Positions 8,795-17,035 of a stretch of DNA of 64,000 bases are shown piece by piece. The stretch's first letter is position 1, and every line of letters starts with the position of its first letter. Below the pieces are notes generated by a model, which was given only the letters and a program-made list of their open reading frames with translations, had not been told where the DNA came from and made no database searches. Both the position numbers and the translations under genes were made by a program. The DNA comes from Endozoicomonas sp. ISHI1. GTDB taxonomy: Bacteria > Pseudomonadota > Gammaproteobacteria > Pseudomonadales > Endozoicomonadaceae. The DNA lies in the NCBI RefSeq assembly GCF_024606225.1, contig NZ_JAGRPU010000001.1, positions 372,001-436,000 on the forward strand. Reading direction: 5' to 3'.

Positions 8795-9694
8795 TCAGTT
8801 CAAAGTGTTTTTGTTGCCGAGATTTTCTGAGCCTGAACCGCCACTTAACCCCATTTGCTGTAATTCTTTCACCTTGTCAGGGGTGATATAAAGCTGACCT
8901 TCCTGACCTTCGAGAGCACCATGGCCATGCCAGGGAAGCAGTTTATAATCCGAGTGGTGGGTATAATCCAGGAAAGGATATTTAATGATCTGGAAATAGG
9001 GAGAGTAGTCAAAATCACTGGGGGTGCAGAGCTTGGGGTTACGCTGAAACAGCTGGACACCTTTCTCTCCGGTCATCTTCACAAGAGGCAGAATCGGGAA
9101 GTGAATAAAACTGAACGCCTCCGCTATCATGCTCGAGCAAACTGTTTTAGTTTCATCTCCGGGAGAATGTTGAAATAAAGTGGAACGCCAGCGCCTGGGC
9201 ATGATGGAATAGGGAAAGAAAAAGCGAGCCAGATCCAATATGTGGCGGACATTGTAGTCGAGACCTAAACGGCTAACAGCATAATGAATGACCTGCTGAC
9301 TGTCGGAGTAGTTCAGTCCATTGGGTCGACAGATTCTCAGATGTTGACCTTCATACCGGCTTAGAGGATGTACCACTGTCCCAAATCCAAGCTCACTCTC
9401 AATAATGAGCTGGTCATCTGGAGAGCCATCGTAAGATTCTTTAACGGTCTGTCGAACACGTTCATCTTCTATATCATGCAATCGACCGATATAAAGCATG
9501 GCATGGGACCAGGGGCTCTGGGTAATCTGTTTGATGACATTGCTGACTCGAGATTCTCCTTCAACGAGCACCACATCACAGGGCCTGAGTTCGTGTCGGA
9601 TTCTTTCGAAATCACAAAGAGGGCAGTTATTGTCTTCAGGCTGCTGCATAAGCCATTGAGTCAGTAGGCCAGCCAGTGATTTGAAGAGCTGCAT
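8795..9694 (-). CDS. YiiX/YebB-like NlpC/P60-superfamily protein
   Basis: The 299-residue protein resembles permuted NlpC/P60 (papain-like) cysteine enzymes. The pattern RPCDVVLVEGESRVSNVI, SPWSHAMLYIG and, further on, TVCSSMIAEAF supplies the expected His (SHAM) and Cys (VCSS) of this superfamily. No signal peptide is evident. The ATG at 9694 follows AGGGA at a good distance and is preferred over an upstream in-frame start at 9763. The gene stands alone and ends at the terminator near 8540. Substrate and role cannot be read from sequence; relatives act on peptides or lipids. Confidence 0.7.
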   Translation of the reverse strand: MQLFKSLAGLLTQWLMQQPEDNNCPLCDFERIRHELRPCDVVLVEGESRVSNVIKQITQSPWSHAMLYIGRLHDIEDERVRQTVKESYDGSPDDQLIIESELGFGTVVHPLSRYEGQHLRICRPNGLNYSDSQQVIHYAVSRLGLDYNVRHILDLARFFFPYSIMPRRWRSTLFQHSPGDETKTVCSSMIAEAFSFIHFPILPLVKMTGEKGVQLFQRNPKLCTPSDFDYSPYFQIIKYPFLDYTHHSDYKLLPWHGHGALEGQEGQLYITPDKVKELQQMGLSGGSGSENLGNKNTLN

Positions 9695-9962
9695 TATTTT
9701 TCCCTGTCGGTCTTCAACAAAGCACTTCTTCACAACTTGAGTGCATACCATAAATAGTAGCATCAGCCATATTCCTGGTAAGATTGTGGTGACTTTTGGT
9801 CTTTATCCTGCTCGCTGTCCATAACGGGGTTCATCCATTGTTCGGCAGAGATAAATCAGACGGTATCCTCATTCAGACGATATAATGACTTTGTTGCATC
9901 CATGTTTCATCTGAGTGCTGATATTTCAACAGAACAATGACAACAGGCAGAGGGGCCGAGTT

Positions 9963-10532
9963 ATGAGTGATCAATCCATATCACCCGGAAGGTTGGCTGA
10001 GAGCATGAAACCTCTCCAAAAACAGCAGGGTTTGCCTCCTGTTCATTCGTGGAATCCAGATTTTTGTGGGGATATAGACATGAAAATCTGTCGAAACGGT
10101 AATTGGCTCTATATGGGATCACCCATAGCCAGAGAGTCGATGGTTAGACTGTTTTCTACGATCCTCAGGCATGACGACGATGACTGCTTTTACCTGGTAA
10201 CCCCGGTAGAGAAGGTCAGAATTCAGGTGGAAGACGCTCCGTTTGTAGCTGTATCCGTTGAAAAGAAAGACGACGGTCTCACTTTTACTACTAATGTGGG
10301 TGATAAAGTGACTTTGGATCAGGAGCATCCTTTGTGGGTCAACATCGATCCGTCGACGGGAGAGCCTTCACCCTACATTAGGGTCAGGGCTCAGCTCGAT
10401 GCTCTGGTTCATCGTAATGTCTTCTATCAACTCATTGAGATGGCAGAAGAAAAGTCTTCGGAGCATGATGTTGAGCTGTGCATCAATAGTCACGGTAAAA
10501 CTTTCTCCATTGGCAGTATCAATTCTGAATAA
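9963..10532 (+). CDS. DUF1285 domain-containing protein
   Basis: A 189-residue soluble protein with the DUF1285 pattern: [18 protein letters not shown] near the N terminus, [21 protein letters not shown], then [20 protein letters not shown] and VHRNVFYQL. The family is widespread in Proteobacteria and lacks an agreed function. The ATG at 9963 follows GAGGGG; an upstream in-frame start at 9915 has no such site. The gene is divergent from the NlpC/P60-like gene across 268 bp. Confidence 0.85.
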   Translation: MSDQSISPGRLAESMKPLQKQQGLPPVHSWNPDFCGDIDMKICRNGNWLYMGSPIARESMVRLFSTILRHDDDDCFYLVTPVEKVRIQVEDAPFVAVSVEKKDDGLTFTTNVGDKVTLDQEHPLWVNIDPSTGEPSPYIRVRAQLDALVHRNVFYQLIEMAEEKSSEHDVELCINSHGKTFSIGSINSE

Positions 10533-10615
10533 TGACTCTATTAGAAAGCAACAAATCTGCCTGAGCGCCCATAAGGCAGGTAAGGAGCCGGATACTGCTC
10601 TAAGGGCCGGGTAGC

Positions 10616-10635
10616 GCGGTACATTACTGTACCGC
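10616..10635 (+). terminator. possible hairpin terminator after the DUF1285 gene
   Basis: A perfect 8-bp stem (GCGGTACA and its complement) with a 4-nt loop lies 83 bp past the stop codon. There is no T run, so termination is uncertain. Confidence 0.35.
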
Positions 10636-10641
10636 AGCCCC

Positions 10642-10749
10642 TCAAATAGTCACCTTGGAGAGCATTTGTCGGCAGTCGTTTAAATCATCTTCGGTCTTGA
10701 TTGACTTGGCTGCCTCGCTATCGAAAGCTTCAAGCTGCTGCTTGTTCAT
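10642..10749 (-). pseudogene. N-terminal stump of an IS256-family transposase
   Basis: Translation gives 35 residues, MNKQQLEAFDSEAAK ... LNDCRQMLSKVTI, then a stop. This matches the conserved opening of IS256-type transposases (…EAAKxIKTxxDLNxFxxMLxKxTVEAAL…), which normally run to about 400 residues. The catalytic DDE domain is absent, so this is a dead 5' fragment. The family call is from recognition of the N-terminal pattern. Confidence 0.65.
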
Positions 10750-10802
10750 TTCGCCTATCCTCAACCCATTACTGCTATTAAGATAGATATAAACACGGTT
10801 AT

Positions 10803-11129
10803 CTATACAGTCTCTGGCCAAGCATTTGCCTCAGGGCACCATGTTCATTGGTCGGCTCTCTCAGGCAGTCATAATCGCAATTCCTCACCAGCCGAAGTGT
10901 ACCAGGCACTAGTATTTTCCAAAATTCCATAGCGGGACGGCCATTATTTTGATCAGTGGTTGTCATGGTGTCGAGCACTGGAAACCTGATTGAGTAGCTC
11001 TATGTCTGTCCGTACATACTTTAAAGTCCGGAGCAATCGGGGTATATCATCTCGTAATTTAGCGTCGAAAGTGATGACAGAGATATCTAGCTCGCCCAAC
11101 AGCATTTGGGGATTGATGGTTTGGCGCAC
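10803..11129 (-). pseudogene. 5' remnant of an ISNCY-type transposase gene
   Basis: From a GTG at 11129 the minus strand reads VRQTINPQMLLGELDISV, then FDAKLRDDIPRLLRTLKYV. After a frameshift near 10945 it continues GRPAMEFWKILVPGTLRL, then NCDYDCLREPTNEHGALRQ. Both blocks match the ordered N-terminal motifs of ISNCY-group transposases (MRxTxNPQxxFGExDI…RDDIPxLLxGLQ; GRPGMDLWKILVLGTLRL…LxEMANxHxTLRxMLG). The catalytic remainder is missing. It abuts the IS256 stump, so the element was truncated by a later event. Confidence 0.7.
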
Positions 11130-11590
11130 AAATTGAGAAATTCCGGTTCTGGAAAATCTTCGAGAATTATATTGGGCTTGAGGCTTCTGAATTAAGGGGG
11201 GGGAGGTCCGAGGGTTTTCGGACGGGCACTAATGAGCGAAAGGGGCAGAGCTTTTGCTAATAAATAGATCAGCACGGAAAGACCTACAATCAGAATAGCA
11301 ATTTTCTCGATGCATGTTAATTCAATACTCTTTCTCTTTATATGATATATCCAACTAAGGTTATCACAAACGATACGAAGAAAGAGGAGAGCGCAGGCCT
11401 GAAACCTACGCCACCGCAATCTGAAAGTTGAGCAAAAAAGCAATTAGAGTAGCCGTAGTTCATATAACCCAAGCAATGTAATGTGCAACACACCTATTTG
11501 TACATATACCTAACAAGTAAGCAAAAAGCTGCGAAAGATCATAACTATGGATAAAAGACACAACACCTCTCCAATACACATTAAGAATTT
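11130..11590. other. intergenic region without a supported gene
   Basis: A minus-strand frame at 11192-11443 has one hydrophobic stretch (IAILIVGLSVLIYLLAKALPL) but no ribosome site, and it ends in a run of Gly/Pro codons from a G8 tract at about 11196. It could be a fragment of a small membrane protein. Otherwise I see only AT-rich sequence. Confidence 0.35.
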
Positions 11591-11995
11591 TTACTCACCA
11601 CGCCTTGGAGAATATCTTTGAATGATAACCGCCTCACTACGATCTATACCGTATTGAAAAGACCATTTACCGATGTCAGATGAATTGAAATTTTCGATTT
11701 CTTCTATATCAATGTAATTGTTACTATTTGCAATTTCATCAGCAAATTCTTTATATCCTGTTTTAACCAAAAGATAACCTAAAGCACAATATACCCCTTT
11801 CCCATTTTTAAATATGGGAGTTCTTTCCTGATTATCATCTGATGCATACACTCCTGCATTGGCATATTCCTGCAAGTAACCAAGCGCCAGACTCCTATTT
11901 AGCCTTTGCTCGGAGGAAAGAGAACTGCTTTGGTAATGACTCATCAGTTGAACGACTTTTGTCAGGTATGACTTTTTTGAGACAGTTGTATCCAT
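11591..11995 (-). CDS. hypothetical protein with a CALGYL motif
   Basis: A 134-residue, low-GC gene. It has a helical N-terminal half (residues 1-50), then RTPIFKNGKGVYCALGYLLVKTGYKE and NSNNYIDIEEIENF. The pattern 'TPxF…G..CA(L/V)GYL…' followed by an acidic stretch recalls a family of uncharacterised, often exported proteins, but I cannot name it. No signal peptide is visible. The ATG follows GAGGTCA weakly. Base composition differs from the core genes, which suggests acquisition. Confidence 0.55.
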   Translation of the reverse strand: MDTTVSKKSYLTKVVQLMSHYQSSSLSSEQRLNRSLALGYLQEYANAGVYASDDNQERTPIFKNGKGVYCALGYLLVKTGYKEFADEIANSNNYIDIEEIENFNSSDIGKWSFQYGIDRSEAVIIQRYSPRRGE

Positions 11996-12157
11996 GACAT
12001 TGACCTCACTAAAAAACCAAAAGCACAGAAGATTCTAGTCGAAAAAAAAGGGTGTGGAGTTTTTTTTGTTATATTGCCCGAAAATTGCTTTGCCCATAGC
12101 CAAAATCAGAGACAAGGCGTCAGCGAGGTCCTCAGAATTTTTTGTTATGTGCTGTTG

Positions 12158-12184
12158 AAGGGGCAAAACCTAAAATGCCCCTTA
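12158..12184. other. inverted repeat upstream of the repeat-protein gene
   Basis: AAGGGGCA pairs with TGCCCCTT around a 10-nt A-rich loop, about 50 bp before the likely start of the next gene. There is no T run. It could be a leader hairpin. Confidence 0.35.
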
Positions 12185-12232
12185 TGGGAAAATTCAGGTG
12201 CTAATATATGGAAACATCAATCAAAGAGCTTC

Positions 12233-13399
12233 ATGTTTATGGACATCGTTGTCAAGCTAAAGTACATTGAATGTGTTATTTTTGTCCTGTTTTTTTGTTC
12301 TATTGAGGCCATCGCTTCAAACTGCCCCCATTGTGCTAATCCAATGAGTTTTGTTATGTTCCAATATGGATGCACAAATCCATTCTGTCCTCTGTTTGTT
12401 CAGAGGAGAATGGCTTATCCTGCCGGCAATTTAGAGTTAAATATTCAAACACCTGATTATAGTTTTTCTTGTAAAGGGTCAGGTTTTCCAGTTCTGCATA
12501 CATTGCCAATAATTCCATATCTGAGCCAAAAAAACGCTCAACCGAAAATGCCACAAATCTCGCAAATACCATCAATCTCGCAAATACCGCAAATACCGCA
12601 AATACCATCAATCTCGCAAATACCGCAAATACCGCAAATGCCGCAAATGCCGCAAATCTCGCAAATGCCACAAATCTCGCAAATGCCGCAAATCTCGCAA
12701 ATGCCGCAAATCCCGCAATCTCAGCAATTGGCTTTAGCTTCTACTACTTCAAAATTAAACCCTGATGCGACTAGCCAAAATAGTGAGCCTAATCGGGCTA
12801 TGGCAGCATACCATTTTCAAACGCCAATCGCTAAGCTGATAAATACACTGGAAACACTGCTTAAGGATTTCGGAGTGACCCGGCGGAGACATTCTGAGCT
12901 GAATTTCATTAGTGGTTCCTATTATCACTTATTAAGGAGCTTCGCTGCGACTTGGACTAGTCTTTCCAGAAACAAGCAGCTTACTAGTGGTCAGATGTTA
13001 GTTAAACTTTGTGAAGAGCTAGGTTTTTGTGGAATTTGGCCTCCAGAAATTACGACAGAACAACCAATCTTTGATAACTCTTTAGATACTTTGATAAATT
13101 CAGTCTCGCAAAACAATCAAGTATTTATTGCCTTTTATACAGAGAATAACCCATTCATTATGTTGCACATAAACGCTTTGCCCAATACATTAGCTTCGTT
13201 GCCAGCAATACAAATGCATGGAATTTACCAAGAAGCAGGCTTTGACACGACCTTATCTCTTGATTCTCTGAGGCACTTCCTATTTCTTTTTCTTCATGCT
13301 GGTAATCAGGAATTCCATCACGTTTCCATTCTAATCTTTAAAATAGTACAGCGTTCACCTGGATCGACAATCGAAAGATTACAACTCACTGACAATTAA
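12233..13399 (+). CDS. putative exported protein with a Q-I/M-P/S tripeptide repeat
   Basis: From the ATG at 12233 (or 12239) the protein has a basic start and hydrophobic core (VIFVLFFCSIEAIAS) that looks like a signal peptide with cleavage after IEAIA. A Cys-containing segment follows (NCPHCANPMSF, CTNPFCPLF). Next comes a tract of about 19 tripeptides of the type (Q/S)(I/M)(P/S), for example QIPQMPQISQMP, then about 220 residues without recognisable domains but with a normal, partly hydrophobic composition. The frame is open upstream to 12074, but that part has no ribosome site. It may be a surface or host-directed protein; no function can be assigned. GC is low compared with the core. Confidence 0.6.
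   Translation: MFMDIVVKLKYIECVIFVLFFCSIEAIASNCPHCANPMSFVMFQYGCTNPFCPLFVQRRMAYPAGNLELNIQTPDYSFSCKGSGFPVLHTLPIIPYLSQKNAQPKMPQISQIPSISQIPQIPQIPSISQIPQIPQMPQMPQISQMPQISQMPQISQMPQIPQSQQLALASTTSKLNPDATSQNSEPNRAMAAYHFQTPIAKLINTLETLLKDFGVTRRRHSELNFISGSYYHLLRSFAATWTSLSRNKQLTSGQMLVKLCEELGFCGIWPPEITTEQPIFDNSLDTLINSVSQNNQVFIAFYTENNPFIMLHINALPNTLASLPAIQMHGIYQEAGFDTTLSLDSLRHFLFLFLHAGNQEFHHVSILIFKIVQRSPGSTIERLQLTDN
12548..12718 (+). repeat. in-frame 9-bp tandem repeat (Q-I/M-P/S)
   Basis: About 19 nine-base units vary among CAAATACCG, CAAATGCCG, CAAATCTCG and CCATCAATC-type forms. Longer units recur, notably an 18-bp unit (CAAATCTCGCAAATGCCG) repeated at the 3' end and a 33-bp higher-order repeat in the 5' half. 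All changes keep the frame, so the tract can grow or shrink by slippage without breaking the gene. Confidence 0.85.
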
Positions 13400-13465
13400 T
13401 ACAGGGAATTGCATAACACTTACAGCAAGAGTGGCGAATAGAGCGAGTGATCTTCCCCCGATAAA

Positions 13466-14271
13466 AAGCCCACTGTCGTTCGATTGATTTTCGAGCATTT
13501 TGCTGCCACCCGCTCGATCATAGCAATCTGTGAGATGCTCAATGCCAAGGGCTATACAACCAAACAGATACCTTTAAAAAATGGAGGTATCTGTGGCAGC
13601 ATCTCTTTTGCCAAAAACGCTGTGTACCGCATTCTAAGAAACCGGATCTACATCGGCGAAATTGGCAACAAGGGTGAATGGTTTCCGGGGGAACATACTT
13701 CGATCATTTCAAAGAACCTCTGGGCCAGAGTAGTGGCAGCCTTTGATATTGAGTCCATCCAGCGCTCACGCCGGTCCCGATTGAGAAAGAACACCTCCTT
13801 CCTGAAGGGCCTGCTTATGGAGCCGATGGTCACTCCCTCTCGGCCACCAGCACACGAAAGAAAAATGGCAAATTTTTTCGTTATTACGTCAGTTACTCTG
13901 CCCAGTCCAAAGGCTACTCAAACAGCCCACTGCCACCCCTGTCGGCCTCTGTACTGGAAAAGCTGGTGCTGGGGAGCACACAACGACAGCTGGCCAGCCC
14001 AGAACTTTTGTTGCAGGTATGGGAAAAAGTGGAAAGGATCGAACCACAGATCAACATTGACAGGGTTCGCCAGGTCCTGAGTGACCTTTCAACTATCTGG
14101 GAGGAACTCTTTACCCAAGAAAAACGTCGTCTGATTGAGCTATTGGTACACCGTATTGATCTGACAACTACGACACTAACCATTCTTTTCAAACCCAATG
14201 GGATTGATTCAGTGGTATCGGAACTATCCCCACAATCACCGGAGATCGAAGACCATGGCTTACCTATTTAA
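13466..14271 (+). pseudogene. remnant of a large serine recombinase
   Basis: The frame opens at KPTVVRLIFEHFAATRS, the start of the 'recombinase' domain, and continues with CEMLNAKGYTTKQ, AVYRILRNRIYIGEIGNKGEW and FPGEHTSII. The N-terminal catalytic domain with the Ser nucleophile is missing. At about 13813 one base appears lost. The protein then continues in the next frame as YGADGHSLSATSTRKKNG, FFRYYVSYSAQSKGY and a coiled-coil region with a C-terminal ELLVHRIDL motif, to 14271. This is the zinc-ribbon and coiled-coil part of the family. The gene is dead by truncation and frameshift. Confidence 0.8.
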
Positions 14272-14614
14272 AAATGGCGAAGAAAGCGTTGAGTTTCTGG
14301 AACAGGAAAACCTGATCAAAGTCACTCTGCCGATTTGAATGAATCAAAGGGGAGGCAAGACCACCATCGAGACCCCGGCTGGAGCTATCGACCCGCCAGA
14401 AGTGAAGCAGATACAAATAGCTCTGATTCAGGGACACCGCTGGCTAAAGATGCTTACACGGCAAAAGTTCGCCAGCATCAAGCAGCTGGCTGAGAAGGAG
14501 AAGGTGGACAAGGCCAGGGTCTCAAAGTGCATTCGCTTGACCTGTCTGGCCCCGGATATTCAGGAGGATATTCTGTACTATCAGGGTACGTGGCAGCTGT
14601 CGATTCTTCTCTGA
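14255..14614 (+). pseudogene. recombinase-associated small gene interrupted by one stop codon
   Basis: It overlaps the recombinase remnant by 17 bp, as such accessory genes normally do. Translation gives MAYLFKNGEESVEFLEQ through TLPI, then a TGA at 14336-14338, then MNQRGGKTTIETPAG and a helix-turn-helix-like segment (FASIKQLAEKEKVDKARVSK, then CIRLTCLAPDIQEDIL). Related genes have an Arg at the stop position in a (L/P)-P-(I/L)-R … GGxK context, so a CGA-to-TGA change is likely. The 3' end is frayed, with a LLKPF motif continuing past the terminal stop. Family recognition is from memory of genes next to serine recombinases. Confidence 0.65.
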
Positions 14615-14824
14615 ATGTTGCTTAAGCCATTCGACAAGATCTTCTGGATCAAACAAAAGGTCTTCACTGGCAATTTCTGCTGTTGCCAACTCTTTCGTCT
14701 TCTCAGCCAAAGCCAAAAAAAGCCACTCATGTAGAGTTAAATAACTTTTTCTCTTTCTTATCTCCTCGAGATACAGCAAAACACTCTCAGCCGCATCAAG
14801 ACTGGCTTGGCAGGCAGTGTCCAT
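14522..14824 (-). CDS. small hypothetical protein, antisense to the recombinase accessory remnant
   Basis: About 100 residues, mostly helical and acidic (LDAAESVLLYLEEIRKRKSYL, EDLLFDPEDLVEWLKQHSEK). The ATG at 14824 follows AAGGA with six bases between. It overlaps the 3' end of the accessory remnant on the other strand by 93 bp, so the last 30 residues may be read-through into old coding sequence. I do not recognise a family. Confidence 0.45.
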   Translation of the reverse strand: MDTACQASLDAAESVLLYLEEIRKRKSYLTLHEWLFLALAEKTKELATAEIASEDLLFDPEDLVEWLKQHSEKNRQLPRTLIVQNILLNIRGQTGQANAL

Positions 14825-15041
14825 ACCCATTCCTTTACCCCTTAAACCCCCTTTAAGTGGGGTTTATCTCTGTTTGGAACGACTATGCCATACCAGTATT
14901 AACCTCACCAGCACTCGCCGACTTACTGATCAGAATAGATACAAGAGGATTGGATCATGGATAATGTATTAGCCTGAACGGTCAGCGCCAATTTAGTCCC
15001 ACTTGCAGGCGCTTAATAAATCTCGCTAAACAGGAAAAAAA

Positions 15042-15563
15042 ATGAATAAGCACATCTCTTTGACGATTGATGGTCAGTCAGTCTCAGGTATAATCTCCGA
15101 CCTCTCCCGATCTGGTTTAACAGTAGAAATAACATCCCCCTTCTCTGGATACAGGACTGGTCGCAATGTGGCCACCTTTGCCAGGGCCAGTCGCAATTAC
15201 CTGGTAATCGGAGAGCAGGTCGCTTCTGAGCTGCTTACAGAACTTTATAATGATCTTAAGCTGCTGGCTGAAAAACGCGATTTACTTACAACAGAGTTCA
15301 AGCGTGTTCTCTCAAAACTGCGGCAACACAAAGCCAACCAGAAGGAATTGTCAGCGAAAACGTCAGAGCTAAGACAACAGTTTAAAGCTGGTCTGCAGGA
15401 TCAAAAACAGTATCAGCAATCACTGAAAGCTATTCGTGACAACGAAACCCAACAAGACATGCAGTCAAGGGAGCTTGTTGAACAGTTTATTGATGACCAT
15501 CTTCCTGGCTGGCATCACAGTCTGGATCATGACCAGTTGATCTCTTTTCTCTCATCAGACTGA
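15042..15563 (+). CDS. hypothetical protein with a possible PilZ-like N terminus and a coiled coil
   Basis: The 173-residue protein begins with a beta-rich segment, LTIDGQSVSGIISDLSRSGL, that resembles a PilZ fold but lacks the RxxxR motif for cyclic-di-GMP. A long charged helix follows at about 70-150 (LLTTEFKRVLSKLRQHK, ELSAKTSELRQQFKAGLQ), likely a coiled coil. The ATG follows AGGA. It starts a same-strand group of small genes up to 18.7 kb. Function unknown. Confidence 0.55.
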   Translation: MNKHISLTIDGQSVSGIISDLSRSGLTVEITSPFSGYRTGRNVATFARASRNYLVIGEQVASELLTELYNDLKLLAEKRDLLTTEFKRVLSKLRQHKANQKELSAKTSELRQQFKAGLQDQKQYQQSLKAIRDNETQQDMQSRELVEQFIDDHLPGWHHSLDHDQLISFLSSD

Positions 15564-15607
15564 ATCTGATAACCTTCTCACTCCTCCGCTATGCAATGAG
15601 AATAAGA

Positions 15608-16522
15608 ATGTACGACATTATTGGAGATATTCATGGTCGAGCTGATGAGCTGGAAGCCTTACTGCTCAAGCTTGGTTATGAACGACGTAAATCGGCATAT
15701 CGCCACCCTGAACGGAAAGCCATTTTTGTTGGGGACTTTGTAGATGGGCAGGGGCAACACCGTAAAACCATTGACATTTGTCGTTCAATGATCGAGCAGG
15801 AAACTGCTCTTGCTGTGATGGGCAACCATGAGTTTAATGCCATCTGTTATTCGATATCGGATGGTGCTGGCGATTTCCTCCGCCCACATAATGAGAAGAA
15901 CATCAGGGATCATGCGGAGTTTATTGCTGAGTTTCCATTTCAATCCAGCATACATCAGGAGGCTATAAGCTGGTTTAAGACACTGCCACTGTTTCTGGAT
16001 CTGGGAGAATTGAGAATCATCCATGCAGTATGGCATCACACCAGCTTTCCTATTGTCGCCCCCTTTCTCGATGAAAATAACTGCCTGACACCGGATGCTT
16101 ATGTTCCAGCTTCTGATAAATCACACCCGCTCTACCATGCAATAGAGTACCTATTGAAAGGGGTAGAGCTGGAACTACCACCAGGCGTTAGTTTCAGAGA
16201 TAAAAAAGGAAATCTGCGAACCGCTGCCCGCATTCGCTGGTGGGATGAACAAGCGACTCATTGGTCAAATGCAACCATCGGGACAGATCAGGCAGAATTG
16301 CCCAACACTCCACTGCCCGAACAAAGTTATCGCTACACGGATACAGTACCGTTATTTGTAGGACATTACTGGATGAGTGGACAGCCCAGGCCAATGAGTG
16401 ACCAGGTTGCCTGTGTTGACTACAGCGTTGCACGCCCTGGGGGAAGACTGGTGGCTTATCGCTGGTCGGGTGAGCGGAAGCTTATTCAGGATAACTTTAC
16501 TTGGATAGACAGAAATCAATAA
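15608..16522 (+). CDS. calcineurin-like metallophosphoesterase
   Basis: The 304-residue protein carries the metallophosphoesterase motifs in order: GDIHG (residues 6-10), FVGDFVDGQ (GDxxDRG variant in which Arg-Gly is Gly-Gln), GNHEF, a His in IIHAVWHH and GHYWM near residue 250. These supply the two-metal site. Relatives include PrpE-type and diadenosine-tetraphosphatase-like enzymes, but the substrate is unknown. The start is set at MYDIIGDIHG (15608); an in-frame ATG at 15596 is also possible. Confidence 0.8.
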   Translation: MYDIIGDIHGRADELEALLLKLGYERRKSAYRHPERKAIFVGDFVDGQGQHRKTIDICRSMIEQETALAVMGNHEFNAICYSISDGAGDFLRPHNEKNIRDHAEFIAEFPFQSSIHQEAISWFKTLPLFLDLGELRIIHAVWHHTSFPIVAPFLDENNCLTPDAYVPASDKSHPLYHAIEYLLKGVELELPPGVSFRDKKGNLRTAARIRWWDEQATHWSNATIGTDQAELPNTPLPEQSYRYTDTVPLFVGHYWMSGQPRPMSDQVACVDYSVARPGGRLVAYRWSGERKLIQDNFTWIDRNQ

Positions 16523-16549
16523 TAAGCAACAGTGTGCAAGGAGTTATGC

Positions 16550-16642
16550 ATGAGCGCTCTTGATATTGTTTACAACCATCGAAAGAAACAGGACGGGAAT
16601 CTGTTCTCAGAAATCATATGTGGCGTTATTGAAGAAAAATAA
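16550..16642 (+). CDS. 30-residue small protein
   Basis: The frame MSALDIVYNHRKKQDGNL … GVIEEK ends in TAA. It is preceded by a textbook AAGGAG seven bases before the ATG. It lies 27 bp after the phosphoesterase gene and 28 bp before the next gene. The ribosome site and spacing make translation plausible. It could also be the stump of a longer gene. No family recognised. Confidence 0.4.
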   Translation: MSALDIVYNHRKKQDGNLFSEIICGVIEEK

Positions 16643-16670
16643 CCGTTGGCTGCTGTAAGGAATTTTTATT

Positions 16671-16883
16671 ATGGATTTGGAATTGATGTTCAATTTACTC
16701 GCTTGGGGATTCTTTCTCTCTGGGGGTTACTTTGCCTTTAAACTTATCATTGGTGGCATCATCAGGCTTGCCGATCAGGAGCTGACCTTTGGGTATGTCA
16801 TCAAATACTGTCTTTTGACTGGGTTATTTTTTGTTTTTGGGCTAACCTCTTTTTTTCTGGGTATAGGCTCTGGGAGTTGGTAG
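16671..16883 (+). CDS. small two-helix membrane protein
   Basis: The 70-residue product has two clear transmembrane helices (about 6-32, LLAWGFFLSGGYFAFKLI; and 43-65, VIKYCLLTGLFFVFGLTSFF) joined by a short charged loop. TAAGGA precedes the ATG. I do not recognise the family. It follows the 30-residue frame closely and may share its transcript. Confidence 0.5.
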   Translation: MDLELMFNLLAWGFFLSGGYFAFKLIIGGIIRLADQELTFGYVIKYCLLTGLFFVFGLTSFFLGIGSGSW

Positions 16884-17035
16884 CTGAGAATTCTGCTCAA
16901 ACAACCACTTGTACGGCATATCACGTGCTACCATGATTGATGACAGTAGAATCCAATTGTTTACTTTTGGTATTGTTACCTCCGGCAAACAAAAACCTGA
17001 AATCACCGGTTTAAAATGACCTCTCGATTAAGTTT

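Noticed and set aside
11192..11443. 83-codon minus-strand frame with one hydrophobic stretch
   Set aside because: No ribosome site, and the end derives from a G tract; not enough to call a gene.
12354..12671. Minus-strand frame rich in Phe, Ala and Val
   Set aside because: It is the mirror of the tripeptide repeat, which is open in several frames; it has no ribosome site.
12548..12718. Possible CRISPR array
   Set aside because: Units are 9 bp, contiguous and in frame with a protein, with no unique spacers.
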